DNA from: Hydrogenophaga sp.
Lineage (GTDB): Bacteria; Pseudomonadota; Gammaproteobacteria; Burkholderiales; Burkholderiaceae_C
Direction: 5' to 3'
Length of the DNA stretch: 64,000 nucleotides
Assembly: GCF_025699295.1 (NCBI RefSeq)
Contig: NZ_JAILWB010000010.1
Coordinates: 62,001-126,000 of the forward strand
The notes below the pieces were generated by a model, which was not told where the DNA came from, made no database searches, and worked only from the letters and a program-made list of their open reading frames with translations. The translations under genes and the position numbers were made by a program. How positions within the stretch are numbered: position 1 is the first letter of the stretch; each line of letters begins with the position of its first letter. Positions 15,651 through 23,840 of this stretch are shown piece after piece.

Positions 15651-16851
15651 GGATGCAGCCAGAGACGCGATTGTGTCCCAGGCCCTGCCGGGGAACGGGC
15701 TCGAAGCCGATCACGCCCGCCAGGGTGGCCGCGATCTGCTGGTGCGCGCGCTGGTGGACGCGCGCGCACGCAGCCTGCGGCTGTTCGCGGCGTTCGAGGC
15801 CGCGCTGGGGCCGGGCCTGCCGGTGCCCTGCATGCCCGAAATCAACCCGCCGCTGTGGGAACTGGGCCATGTGGGCTGGTTCGCCGACTGGTGGATTGCC
15901 CGCAACCCGCAGCGCTTGCGAGGTGCGCGCGCCGACCCGCTCGCGCCACGCAATCCCGCGCGCCAGGCCGCGCGCGGCCTGGACGCGGATGCGCTCTACG
16001 ACTCCAGCGCTGTCGCGCACGACACCCGCTGGCATCTCGATCTGCCCGATACCGATGCCGTGCGCGCCGACCTCGCCGCCAGCCTGCGCGACACGCTCGC
16101 GCTGCTGCACCAGACCGACGAAACCGACGACGCCCTGTACTTCTTCCGCCTCGCGCTGTTCCATGAAGACATGCACGCCGAGGCTGCCGTGTACATGGCC
16201 CAGTCGCTCGGCATCGACGTGGGTGAAACGCCGGCGGCCACCGCAGCCGCAGCCACCGCAGCGGCGACCCTGCACCTGCCGTTGACGCGCGGCGTGCTCG
16301 GCCACAGCAACGCGGGCTTCGCATTCGACAACGAGCTCGGCGCGCACGCGGTCTCGGTGGGGCCGCTGGAGATCGACGCCCGGGCGCTGCGCTGGTCGCA
16401 GTACCTGCCGCTGGTGGAAACGGGTGGTGCCCCGGTGCCGCGCCACCTGCGCCGCGCGGGCACGGGCTGGGAATGCTGCCGCTTCGGCCGCTGGCAGGCG
16501 CTGGACCTGGACGCCGCCACCTGCCACCTGAGCGCGGCCGAGGCGCTGGCCTGGTGCGCATGGGCCGGCCGGCGCCTGCCGACCGAGGCCGAATGGGAAC
16601 TTGCCGCGCGCACGCTGCCGGGATTCGCCTGGGGGGAAGTCTGGGAGTGGACGGCCAGCGAATTTGCGCCCTACCCCGGCTTCGCGCCGCATCCCTACCG
16701 CGACTACTCGCAGCCCTGGTTCGACGGCCGCCCGGTGCTCAAGGGCGCCAGCTTCGCGACCGCGGCGCGCCTGCGGCACCCGGTCTACCGCAACTTCTTT
16801 CCGCCCGCGCGCAACGACATCTTCGCGGGCTTTCGCAGCGTGGCGCGCTGA
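15649..16851 (+). CDS. senA: Selenoneine synthase SenA (EgtB paralogue)
   Basis: 400-residue nonheme-iron sulfatase-modifying-factor/EgtB-type enzyme. SenA couples the selenosugar to hercynine to form the C-Se bond that leads to selenoneine. The DinB-like N-terminal half carries the predicted iron triad His74 (LWELGHVGWF), His172 and His176 (LFHEDMHAE). The C-terminal formylglycine-enzyme-like half has LPTEAEWELAA, VWEWTASEF and KGASFAT...FRSVAR. Adjacency to senB/senC and to egtD, which makes hercynine, separates it from a second EgtB. A ribosome site (AGGAAAGG) 6 bases before ATG 15649 supports this start, inside the beginning of antisense senB. Confidence 0.88.
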   Translation: MDAARDAIVSQALPGNGLEADHARQGGRDLLVRALVDARARSLRLFAAFEAALGPGLPVPCMPEINPPLWELGHVGWFADWWIARNPQRLRGARADPLAPRNPARQAARGLDADALYDSSAVAHDTRWHLDLPDTDAVRADLAASLRDTLALLHQTDETDDALYFFRLALFHEDMHAEAAVYMAQSLGIDVGETPAATAAAATAAATLHLPLTRGVLGHSNAGFAFDNELGAHAVSVGPLEIDARALRWSQYLPLVETGGAPVPRHLRRAGTGWECCRFGRWQALDLDAATCHLSAAEALAWCAWAGRRLPTEAEWELAARTLPGFAWGEVWEWTASEFAPYPGFAPHPYRDYSQPWFDGRPVLKGASFATAARLRHPVYRNFFPPARNDIFAGFRSVAR

Positions 16852-16854
16852 CGC

Positions 16855-17856
16855 TCAGGCCGGCGCCCAGAACACGCTGAACCAGTCCTTTGCATCGGTC
16901 CAGTGGCGGGCCGGGCCGAAGCCGGCTTCGCACAGCAGGGCCTCGAAGTCCTCGGGCTCCCACTTGTAGGAACTCTCGGTGTGCAGACGCTCGCCGTCGG
17001 CGAAGGCGCGCTCGCCGCCGGGCCAGCGCACCGTCTGCGCGCCGCGCGCCTGCAGGTGCATCTCGATGCGCGATTCGTCCGCGTTGTACAGGCCCACGTG
17101 CTGCCACGCGGCGGGCGCGAAGTCGGCGCCGAGCACGCGGTTGACGTGCAGCAGCAGGTTGCGGTTGAAGGCGGCGGTCACGCCCAGCGCGTCGTCGTAG
17201 GCGGGTTCGAGAACGGCGCGCGGCTTCACGCGGTCCACGCCGATCAGCAGCCCGCCACCCGCGCCACCGGCCGCGCACACGGCGTGCGCCTGGCGCAACA
17301 GCAGCAAGGCCTCGTCGGGCGTGAAGTTGCCGATGCTCGAACCCGGGTAGAACACCAGGCGCGGCTGCTCGGCCAGCGCGCGCCCGGCCAGCCAGGCGGT
17401 GGCCTCACGGCCCAGCGCGAAACGCGCCGAGAAGTCCATGCCCAGGCCGAGCATGGGCAGCTCGGGGTGGCGCTGCTGCAGGGCGGCGAGCGTGTCGCGC
17501 AGGTAGTCGACCGAGATGTCCACCGGCACGTAAGCCGACGGCTGCAGCAACGGGAACAGGCGCGCGGCCTTGGCGCAACTGCCCGCGCCCAGGTCGATCA
17601 TCACCGCGTTGTCGGGCGTGTGGCGCGCGATGGAGGCGCCGTGCTGCGCGAGCACGGCCGCCTCGGTGCGCGTGGGGTAGTACTCGGGCAGTTCGGTGAT
17701 GGCGTCGAACAGGCGTGAGCCGAGCGCGTCGTAAAGAAACTTCGGCGCGATGCGCGCGGGCACGTCGAGCAGGCCGTCGATCAGCTCGGGCCGGGCCTCA
17801 CCGGCTTGCACCTGATGAAGCTGGACGAAGTGCGGCGTCAGGTCGGTGTATCGCAT
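16855..17856 (-). CDS. egtD: L-histidine N(alpha)-methyltransferase EgtD
   Basis: 333-residue SAM-dependent methyltransferase that trimethylates histidine to hercynine, the shared precursor of ergothioneine and selenoneine. LPEYYPTRTE (residues 56-65, containing the conserved substrate-binding Tyr) and the SAM motif IDLGAGS (87-93) are intact, as are PVDIS and FYPGSSIGNF. The start at 17856 has a strong AGGAGGAG ribosome site. The gene lies 64 bases after egtB on the same strand and converges with senA, with only 3 bases between the stops. One EgtD therefore probably feeds both pathways. Confidence 0.95.
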   Translation of the reverse strand: MRYTDLTPHFVQLHQVQAGEARPELIDGLLDVPARIAPKFLYDALGSRLFDAITELPEYYPTRTEAAVLAQHGASIARHTPDNAVMIDLGAGSCAKAARLFPLLQPSAYVPVDISVDYLRDTLAALQQRHPELPMLGLGMDFSARFALGREATAWLAGRALAEQPRLVFYPGSSIGNFTPDEALLLLRQAHAVCAAGGAGGGLLIGVDRVKPRAVLEPAYDDALGVTAAFNRNLLLHVNRVLGADFAPAAWQHVGLYNADESRIEMHLQARGAQTVRWPGGERAFADGERLHTESSYKWEPEDFEALLCEAGFGPARHWTDAKDWFSVFWAPA

Positions 17857-17920
17857 CAAGGTCTCCTCCTGGATTTTGTGTGCGTGCGACAGCGCCGTCC
17901 CATGACGGCGCGGGGGTGTT

Positions 17921-19240
17921 TCACCTCGCCAGGCGCAGCCCGCTGAACTGCCAGCGCGCGTCGGTGGGGAAGAAGTTGCGGTAGCTCGCGCGGATGTGCG
18001 ACGCCGGCGTGGCACAGGAGCCGCCGCGCAGCACGGTCTGGTTGATCATGAACTTGCCGTTGTACTCGCCCACCGCACCTTCGGCGGGCTGATAGCCCGG
18101 GTAGGCGCTGTAGCTGCTGCCGGTCCATTCCCACACGTCGCCGTATATCTGCAAAAGGCCTTCGCCGGCTGCACGCGCGGGCAGCGGGTGCAGCGCGTTG
18201 CCGTCCAGCAGGTTGCCGCGCAGCGGCAGCGTGGCGGCCGCGGCCTCCCACTCGGCTTCGGTGGGCAGGCGCGCGCCGGCCCATCCGGATCGCGTGGCAC
18301 CGGCCCAGCGCGCGAAGGCGTCGGCCTCGAAATGGCTGATGTGCGTCACGGGCGTGTGCCGGTCCAGCGGCACCTCGCCGTGCAGCGTGAACACCGTGGG
18401 CAGCGCCGGGCCATCACCGGCCGGCAGCGTCCAGTACAGCGGCGCGCGCACGCCGTGGGCGCGCACCCAGTCCCAGCCGGCGGCCAGCCACCAGCGCGGC
18501 TCGGTGTAGCCACCGTCCTGCACGAACTCCCACCACTCGCCGTGTGTCACCAGCCGGTTCATCAGCGCGTACGGCTCCAGCCATTCGCGGTGGCGTGGCA
18601 GTTCGTTGTCGAACGCAAAGCCCTCGCCCGCGTGACCCACCTCCACCAGCCCGCCGGGCTGCTCGACCCAGCGCGGCGCGGTCGCGGCCACCGACACCAG
18701 CGGCCAGTGGCGCCGGTAGGCCGGGCGCAGCGGGTTGATGGACAGCAGGTGCTTCACGTCGGTGAGCAGCAACTCCTGGTGCTGCTGTTCGTGGTTCAGG
18801 CCGAGTTCGATCAGGCGCAATGCCTCGGCGCTGTCGGTGTGCGCGATCAGTTGCGCGATGCGCTCGTCGACCTGCTCGCGCCAGCGCCACACGCTGGCCA
18901 GGTCGGGCCGCGTGACCAGGCCGCGCTGCGGGCGCGAGAACTGTTCGCCCACGCCGTTGTAGTAGCTGTTGAAGAGCACGCGGAATGCCGGGTCGAAGGG
19001 CGTGAAGCCGGGTTCGAAGCGTTCGAGCACGAAGGTCTCGAAGAACCAGGTGACGTGCGCCAGGTGCCACTTGGCCGGGCTCGCATCGGGCATGGACTGG
19101 GCCTGCGCGTCCTCGGGCGAGAGCGGCGCGGCCAGCGCGCGGCTGCGCTCGCGCACCGCCATGTAGTGCTGCGCCAGGGCGGCGCGCCCGGGCTGTTCGA
19201 GCGGGCGCGGCGGCGCGGCGGTCTGGGGTTTGCGGTGCAT
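17921..19240 (-). CDS. egtB: Ergothioneine biosynthesis protein EgtB
   Basis: 439-residue iron(II)-dependent sulfoxide synthase that joins hercynine to a cysteine-type thiol. The predicted iron ligands are His62 (KWHLAHVTWFFE) with His150 and His154 (GLNHEQQHQEL). The C-terminal SUMF1-like domain has LPTEAEWEAAA, VWEWTGSSY and RGGSCATPASHIRASYRNFFP. GGAGG precedes ATG 19240 and overlaps the end of the upstream sugar dehydrogenase (4-base gap). No egtA, egtC or C-S lyase egtE is seen in the window, so the sulfur donor and final cleavage must come from elsewhere. Confidence 0.94.
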   Translation of the reverse strand: MHRKPQTAAPPRPLEQPGRAALAQHYMAVRERSRALAAPLSPEDAQAQSMPDASPAKWHLAHVTWFFETFVLERFEPGFTPFDPAFRVLFNSYYNGVGEQFSRPQRGLVTRPDLASVWRWREQVDERIAQLIAHTDSAEALRLIELGLNHEQQHQELLLTDVKHLLSINPLRPAYRRHWPLVSVAATAPRWVEQPGGLVEVGHAGEGFAFDNELPRHREWLEPYALMNRLVTHGEWWEFVQDGGYTEPRWWLAAGWDWVRAHGVRAPLYWTLPAGDGPALPTVFTLHGEVPLDRHTPVTHISHFEADAFARWAGATRSGWAGARLPTEAEWEAAAATLPLRGNLLDGNALHPLPARAAGEGLLQIYGDVWEWTGSSYSAYPGYQPAEGAVGEYNGKFMINQTVLRGGSCATPASHIRASYRNFFPTDARWQFSGLRLAR

Positions 19241-19244
19241 GGGA

Positions 19245-20369
19245 TCAACCTCCGGGTTGGAGCCGCAGCAGTTGCCCGTTGCGCTCGTCGGTGAGCAGAT
19301 AGATGAAGCCGTCCGGGCCCTGGCGCACGTCGCGCACGCGCTGGCCGAGCTCGGGCAGCAGTTTGTCCTCGCGCACGACGCGTGTGCCGTCCAGCGTGAG
19401 GCGCGCCAGGTAACGGAACTTGAGCGAACCCACCAGCAGCCTGCCCTGCCAGTCCGGGCCGTAGCGCTCGCTGGTCACGAAGGCCATGCCCGAGGGCGCT
19501 ATCGAGGGTGTCCAGTGGTGCAGTGGCTGCTCCATGCCGTCCTGTCGGGTGATGCCCTTGCCGATCACGCCACCGCCGTAGTTCTCGCCGTAGGTGATGA
19601 CGGGCCAGCCGTGGTTCTTGCCGGCGTCGGGGCGGTTGAGTTCATCGCCGCCCTGTGGCCCGTGCTCGATGGTCCAGAGTGCGCCGTCGGGGCCGATGGT
19701 CGCGCCCTGCAGGTTGCGGTGGCCGAAGCTCCAGATCTCGGGCAGCGCGCCGTCGCGCCCGACAAAGGGGTTGTCCGGGTGCGCGCTGCCGTCGGTGCGC
19801 ACGCGCACCACCTTGCCGTGGTGGGTGTCCAGCGTCTGCGCGTCGGCCATGCGGCTGTAGCGGTCGCCCAGCCCGATGAACAGGCTGCCGTCGCCGGCCT
19901 GCGCGATGCGGCAGCCGAAGTGCAGGCGGCTGGCCACCTTGGGCTTCTGGCTGAAGACCACCCGCACGCCCTCCAGCGCGGTGCGATCGCTCGACAGGCG
20001 CGCCGAGGCCATGGCGGTGGAATTGCCGCCCAGGCCGGGTTCGCTGTAGCAGAAGTGCAGCGTGCGGTTGCGCGCGAAGTCGCGGTCGGCGAGCACGTCG
20101 AGCAGGCCGCCCTGCCCGACCGCATCCACGTCGGGCACGCCCTTGATCGGTTCGCCCACGCGGCCGTCGGCTTCCACCACGCGCATGCGACCGGGCCGCT
20201 CCGTCACCAGCATGCGGCCCTCGCCGATGAAGGCCAGGCCCCAGGGGTTCTGCAGGCCCCGCGCCACCACTTCGGTGGAAACGGCGGGCGATTGCGCCTG
20301 CGCGGTGTTGAGCAGCAACGCACAGGCGACGGCGAGCAAGGCCGGTGGCGTGAAGGAAAGACGGTTCAT
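19245..20369 (-). CDS. PQQ-dependent soluble aldose sugar dehydrogenase
   Basis: 374-residue periplasmic six-blade beta-propeller of the YliI/Asd and GDH-B type, oxidising aldoses to lactones with PQQ. The signal peptide (TPPALLAVACALLLNTAQAQ) cleaves near residue 26. Diagnostic blocks are LQNPWGLAFIGEGRMLVTERPG, GQGGLLDVL, GHRNLQG, EHGPQGGDELN, and WTPSIAPSGMAF. It lies between nnrU (74 bases upstream) and egtB (4 bases downstream), so egtBD may be transcribed with it. I see no mechanistic link to ergothioneine. Confidence 0.9.
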   Translation of the reverse strand: MNRLSFTPPALLAVACALLLNTAQAQSPAVSTEVVARGLQNPWGLAFIGEGRMLVTERPGRMRVVEADGRVGEPIKGVPDVDAVGQGGLLDVLADRDFARNRTLHFCYSEPGLGGNSTAMASARLSSDRTALEGVRVVFSQKPKVASRLHFGCRIAQAGDGSLFIGLGDRYSRMADAQTLDTHHGKVVRVRTDGSAHPDNPFVGRDGALPEIWSFGHRNLQGATIGPDGALWTIEHGPQGGDELNRPDAGKNHGWPVITYGENYGGGVIGKGITRQDGMEQPLHHWTPSIAPSGMAFVTSERYGPDWQGRLLVGSLKFRYLARLTLDGTRVVREDKLLPELGQRVRDVRQGPDGFIYLLTDERNGQLLRLQPGG

Positions 20370-20443
20370 GTCCGGGGGAGTTGCAGTGAATCGAACCGGG
20401 TTGGTGCGTGCACGTGGCGTGGGGTTCCCCGGGTCGGTCTGTT

Positions 20444-21028
20444 TCAGCCCATCGGCCTTACACCGAACAGCCAGGCATGTGCCCAGAACACGAAGACCGC
20501 GTACAGCGCCAGCCCACCCACGAGAGCGATGGCGTCGTTGGCGGCGCCACCCGGCAGCGCCGGTGCGCTGCGCTGCAGGCCGGCGGCCGCGCGCCGCTTG
20601 ACCGAGATGCGGTCGGCCACGGCCCACGCCAGAAAACCACCGAACAGCAGCACGTCGGCCAGCGTGCCATTGGCCAGCAGGTGGGCCAGCGCCCACAGCT
20701 TGACCGACAGCAGCATCGGGTGCTTCGCCGCGCGCTGGATGCGCCCGGGCAGGTAGGCCGCGAGCAGCAGCACGAACACCGGCAGCAGCAGCAGCGCGGC
20801 CAGGTGGCGAAAACCCGCGGGCGGCGTGTAGAGCAGCACCGGCGCTTCGCGCGCCAGCCCGTAGCCCCAGACGATCAGGGCCAGGCCCGCGAACGACACG
20901 AGGGTGTACAGGCCTTTCCAGGCACCTTCACCCAGGCGCCGCGCCAGCGCGTCGCGGCCCTGCGGCGACACGATGGACACCGAATGCACTCCCAGGAACA
21001 GCACCAGACCGACGACCAACCACAGCAT
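20444..21028 (-). CDS. NnrU family membrane protein
   Basis: 194-residue integral membrane protein with five or six helices. The HSV...GR, LYT...Y, PP and AKHPMLLSVKLWALAHLLANGT segments are typical of NnrU, a family linked in some bacteria to nitrite/nitric-oxide reduction and related to isoprenylcysteine-methyltransferase-type folds. Its biochemical role is unknown. GGGAGG precedes ATG 21028. It is the first gene of a run of minus-strand genes leading into the sugar dehydrogenase and egtBD. Confidence 0.85.
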   Translation of the reverse strand: MLWLVVGLVLFLGVHSVSIVSPQGRDALARRLGEGAWKGLYTLVSFAGLALIVWGYGLAREAPVLLYTPPAGFRHLAALLLLPVFVLLLAAYLPGRIQRAAKHPMLLSVKLWALAHLLANGTLADVLLFGGFLAWAVADRISVKRRAAAGLQRSAPALPGGAANDAIALVGGLALYAVFVFWAHAWLFGVRPMG

Positions 21029-21159
21029 GAGGGCACCTCCCGCCCATCCAGCCCCGGAACACCCGGCGACCGCAAGGGCATCGCCGCACTGTAGCGCGGG
21101 CTTGTGTCAGTGGTGCATCTGCGGGGCATTCCCCCGACGGGGGACACCGGGCGGCGGAC

Positions 21160-21921
21160 TCAGGCCGGCTGGGCGCGACGCAGCCGTTCGCGGCTGTTCG
21201 AGAGGTGGGTGCGCATGGCCGCGCGCGCGGCCTCGGCGTCGCGAGCACGAATGGCCTGGTAGATGGACTGGTGCTCGGCGTGCACGCGCCGCAGGTAGGC
21301 GAGGCGGCCCTCGGGCGCGCTGCTCGCGGTGTTCAGGCGCGTGCGCGGAATGATCATCGTGCCCAGGTAGGTCATGAGGTCGGCGAAGTGGCGGTTGCCG
21401 GTGGCGCGCGCCACCTCCATGTGGAACTGGAAGTCCGAGGGCACGGCGTCGGAGGACGCGGCGATCGAGGCCTCGAACGCGGCCAGCGCGGTGGCCATGT
21501 TCTGCAGGTGGCCGTCTTCGCGGCGCTGCGCGGCCAGGCCGGCGGCCTCGCTCTCCAGGCTGATGCGCAGCTCCAGCAGCGAGATCACGTCGGCCACGGT
21601 GGCGAAGTCCTCGGGCGCGATGCGAAAGTTGCTCTGCTCGGGTGGCGCCATCACGAAGGTGCCCACGCCGTGGCGCGTCTCCACCAGGCCCGAGGCCTGC
21701 AGGCGCGAGATCGCCTCGCGCACGACCGTGCGGCTGACCTCGAAGCGGTTCATCAGCTCGGACTCGGTGGGCAGTTTGTCGCCGGTCTGCAGGCGGCCTT
21801 CGCGCACGTCGGCGGCCAGGGTGTCGACGATCTCGGGCACCAGGCCGCGTGGCCGGCGCGCCCGCGCGGGCAGGGCCGCCGGCACCGCGTTTTCGTCTCC
21901 TAGGGTTTTCACGGGGAGCAT
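21160..21921 (-). CDS. FadR-type GntR family repressor of uronate genes
   Basis: 253-residue transcription regulator. The N-terminal winged helix (residues about 24-90; LPTESELMNRFEVSRTVVREAISRLQASGLVETRHGVGTF-type) is followed by an all-helical FCD ligand domain with RISLESEAAGLAA and FHMEVARATGNRHF, whose Asp/His residues usually bind a metal and an acid ligand. It is divergent from the uronate dehydrogenase gene, with a perfect TTGTC-A-GACAA dyad in the shared 143-base region. It most likely represses the hexuronate operon until a uronate or aldarate binds. The ligand is inferred from the neighbours. Confidence 0.9.
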   Translation of the reverse strand: MLPVKTLGDENAVPAALPARARRPRGLVPEIVDTLAADVREGRLQTGDKLPTESELMNRFEVSRTVVREAISRLQASGLVETRHGVGTFVMAPPEQSNFRIAPEDFATVADVISLLELRISLESEAAGLAAQRREDGHLQNMATALAAFEASIAASSDAVPSDFQFHMEVARATGNRHFADLMTYLGTMIIPRTRLNTASSAPEGRLAYLRRVHAEHQSIYQAIRARDAEAARAAMRTHLSNSRERLRRAQPA

Positions 21922-21931
21922 TGTTTTTTCC

Positions 21932-21960
21932 TTGACACGCCCTGGCGGCGTTCACACAAT
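21932..21960 (+). promoter_or_regulatory. Candidate sigma-70 promoter of the uronate operon
   Basis: TTGACA at 21932-21937 is a perfect -35 box. CACAAT at 21955-21960, 17 bases on, is a 4/6 match to the -10 consensus. A start would fall near 21966-21968, immediately before the palindrome at 21970, so a bound repressor would block it. Prediction by eye only. Confidence 0.5.
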
Positions 21961-21969
21961 TCGCGCAAG

Positions 21970-21980
21970 TTGTCAGACAA
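21970..21980. promoter_or_regulatory. FadR/GntR-type operator palindrome
   Basis: TTGTCAGACAA is a perfect dyad around a central A, the shape expected for FadR-subfamily GntR operators. Two more GACAAC half-sites follow at 21983-21988 and 21990-21995. It lies between the divergent regulator (start 21921) and uronate dehydrogenase (start 22065), so it could control both. The binder is inferred from position. Confidence 0.6.
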
Positions 21981-22064
21981 CCGACAACAGACAACAGGCC
22001 TGGGCGCACTGTAGCAAACCCCTCGCGAAAGTCCAAGCCCTCCGCCACAAGCCGAACACCCGAC

Positions 22065-22880
22065 ATGTCCAACGCCATCGCGATCAAGACCCACCACCGC
22101 CTCCTGCTCACCGGTGCCGCCGGTGGCCTGGGCACCGCCCTGCGCCCGCGCCTCAAGCACAACTGCGAGGTGCTGCGCGTGTCCGACAAGGCCGACGTGG
22201 GCGCGGCACAGGCGGGCGAGGAAGTGGTGCAGGCCGACCTGGCCAACGCGGACGATGTCAACGCCATGGTGGCCGGCTGCGACGCCATCGTTCACCTGGG
22301 TGGTATCTCGGTGGAAGCCCCGTTCGCGGCCATCCTGCAGGCCAACATCGTCGGTGCCTACCACCTCTATGAAGCCGCCCGCCTGCACGGCGTGAAGCGC
22401 GTGGTGTTCGCCAGCTCCAACCATGTGACCGGCTTCTACAAGCAGAGCGAGACCATCCACGCCGACCACCCCGCGCGCCCCGACGGCTTCTACGGCCTGA
22501 GCAAGGCCTTCGGCGAAGACCTCGCCCGCCTGTACTTCGACCGCCACGGCATCGAGACCGCCTGCGTGCGCATCGGCTCGTCCTTCCCCGAACCGAAAGA
22601 CCGCCGCATGCTCGCCACCTGGCTGAGCTACGACGACCTGCACCGCCTGATCACCGCCTGCCTGAGCACGCCGGTGCTGGGCCACAGCATCGTCTTCGGC
22701 ATGTCGAACAACGCCGTGACCTGGTGGGACAACAGCCGCGCGCGCCACATCGGCTTCGTGCCCAGGGACAGCTCGGACGTGTTCCGCGACGCGGTGTACG
22801 CGCGCACCAGCACACCCGACCTGAGCGACCCGGCCGCCATCTACCAGGGCGGCGCCTTCGTCAAGGCCGGACCCTTCTGA
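22065..22880 (+). CDS. udh: Uronate dehydrogenase (NAD-dependent)
   Basis: 271-residue SDR-type enzyme oxidising D-galacturonate or D-glucuronate to the aldaro-lactone. The NAD motif is TGAAGGLG near residue 15; the catalytic Ser lies in FASSNHVTGFY and the Tyr/Lys in YGLSKAFGEDL (near residues 145-149). VRIGSSFPEPKDRRMLATWLS is characteristic of the Udh group. It is the first gene of the uronate operon, transcribed away from the FadR-type regulator, and is followed 5 bases later by the lactonase. Confidence 0.93.
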   Translation: MSNAIAIKTHHRLLLTGAAGGLGTALRPRLKHNCEVLRVSDKADVGAAQAGEEVVQADLANADDVNAMVAGCDAIVHLGGISVEAPFAAILQANIVGAYHLYEAARLHGVKRVVFASSNHVTGFYKQSETIHADHPARPDGFYGLSKAFGEDLARLYFDRHGIETACVRIGSSFPEPKDRRMLATWLSYDDLHRLITACLSTPVLGHSIVFGMSNNAVTWWDNSRARHIGFVPRDSSDVFRDAVYARTSTPDLSDPAAIYQGGAFVKAGPF

Positions 22881-22885
22881 ACGCC

Positions 22886-23788
22886 ATGACGACCACCGCC
22901 GAACTGGTGCTCGACGCGCGCAATGGCGTGGGCGAGAGCCCGGTCTGGGACGCGCGGCGCCAGTGCCTGTTCTGGGTCGACATCCCGGGCCGCGCGCTCT
23001 GGTGCTGGAGCGCCGCAGGCGGTCGCGCGCGCCAGTGGGCCACGCCCGAGATGACCGGCTGCGTGGCGCTGGCCGCGGGCAGCGAGGCCACGCCGCACGG
23101 CCGCTGGGTGGCGGCCATGGAAACCGGCGTGGCGCTGCTCACGCCGAACGAGGACGGCACGCTGGACCACGAACCCTTGTCCACCGTGCAGCACCCGCAA
23201 CCGGGCATGCGCTTCAACGACGGCCGCTGCGACCATCAGGGCCGGCTGCGCGCGGGCAGCATGGTGATGGACATGTCGCTGGCCTCGCCGGCGGGGCGTC
23301 TGTACGCGCTCGACGGCGCGCAGCCCCGCGTGCTGCTGGACGGTTTCATCACACCCAATGGCATGGCCTTCAGCCCGGACGGCAAGACCATGTACCTGTC
23401 GGACTCGCACCCGGACGTGCAGGCCATCTGGGCCTTCGACTACGACACCGATACCGGCACGCCGCACAAGCGCCGCCTGTTCACCGACATGAAGCCCCTG
23501 CCCGGCCGGCCCGATGGCGCGGCCGTCGACGAAGACGGCGGCTACTGGATCTGCGGCAACGACGCCGGCCTGGTGCACCGCTTCATGCCCGACGGCCGGC
23601 TCGACCGCTCGCTGGCCGTGCCCGTGAAAAAACCCGCCATGTGCGCCTTCGGCGGCAGCGGGCTCGACACCCTGTTCGTCACCTCCATCCGGCTCGGCGG
23701 TGATCTGTCCGACCAGCCGCTGGCCGGTGGCGTCTTTGCACTGCGTCCAGGCGTGAGGGGCCTGGACGAGCCGCGCTGCGTGCCCTGA
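22886..23788 (+). CDS. SMP-30/gluconolactonase family aldarolactonase
   Basis: 300-residue beta-propeller lactonase, expected to hydrolyse the lactone made by Udh to galactarate or glucarate. The metal ligands of the SMP-30 family are all visible: Glu in GVGESPVWD (residues about 14-22), Asn in MRFNDGRCD, Asn in ITPNGMAFSPD and Asp in GRPDGAAVDEDGGYW. It begins 5 bases after the udh stop. Position makes a uronate-pathway lactonase more likely than gluconolactonase itself. Confidence 0.9.
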   Translation: MTTTAELVLDARNGVGESPVWDARRQCLFWVDIPGRALWCWSAAGGRARQWATPEMTGCVALAAGSEATPHGRWVAAMETGVALLTPNEDGTLDHEPLSTVQHPQPGMRFNDGRCDHQGRLRAGSMVMDMSLASPAGRLYALDGAQPRVLLDGFITPNGMAFSPDGKTMYLSDSHPDVQAIWAFDYDTDTGTPHKRRLFTDMKPLPGRPDGAAVDEDGGYWICGNDAGLVHRFMPDGRLDRSLAVPVKKPAMCAFGGSGLDTLFVTSIRLGGDLSDQPLAGGVFALRPGVRGLDEPRCVP

Positions 23789-23840
23789 GGCGGCGCGGAT
23801 TTTCTTCACCTCGTCACATCACCCACCCAACGGAGACACC

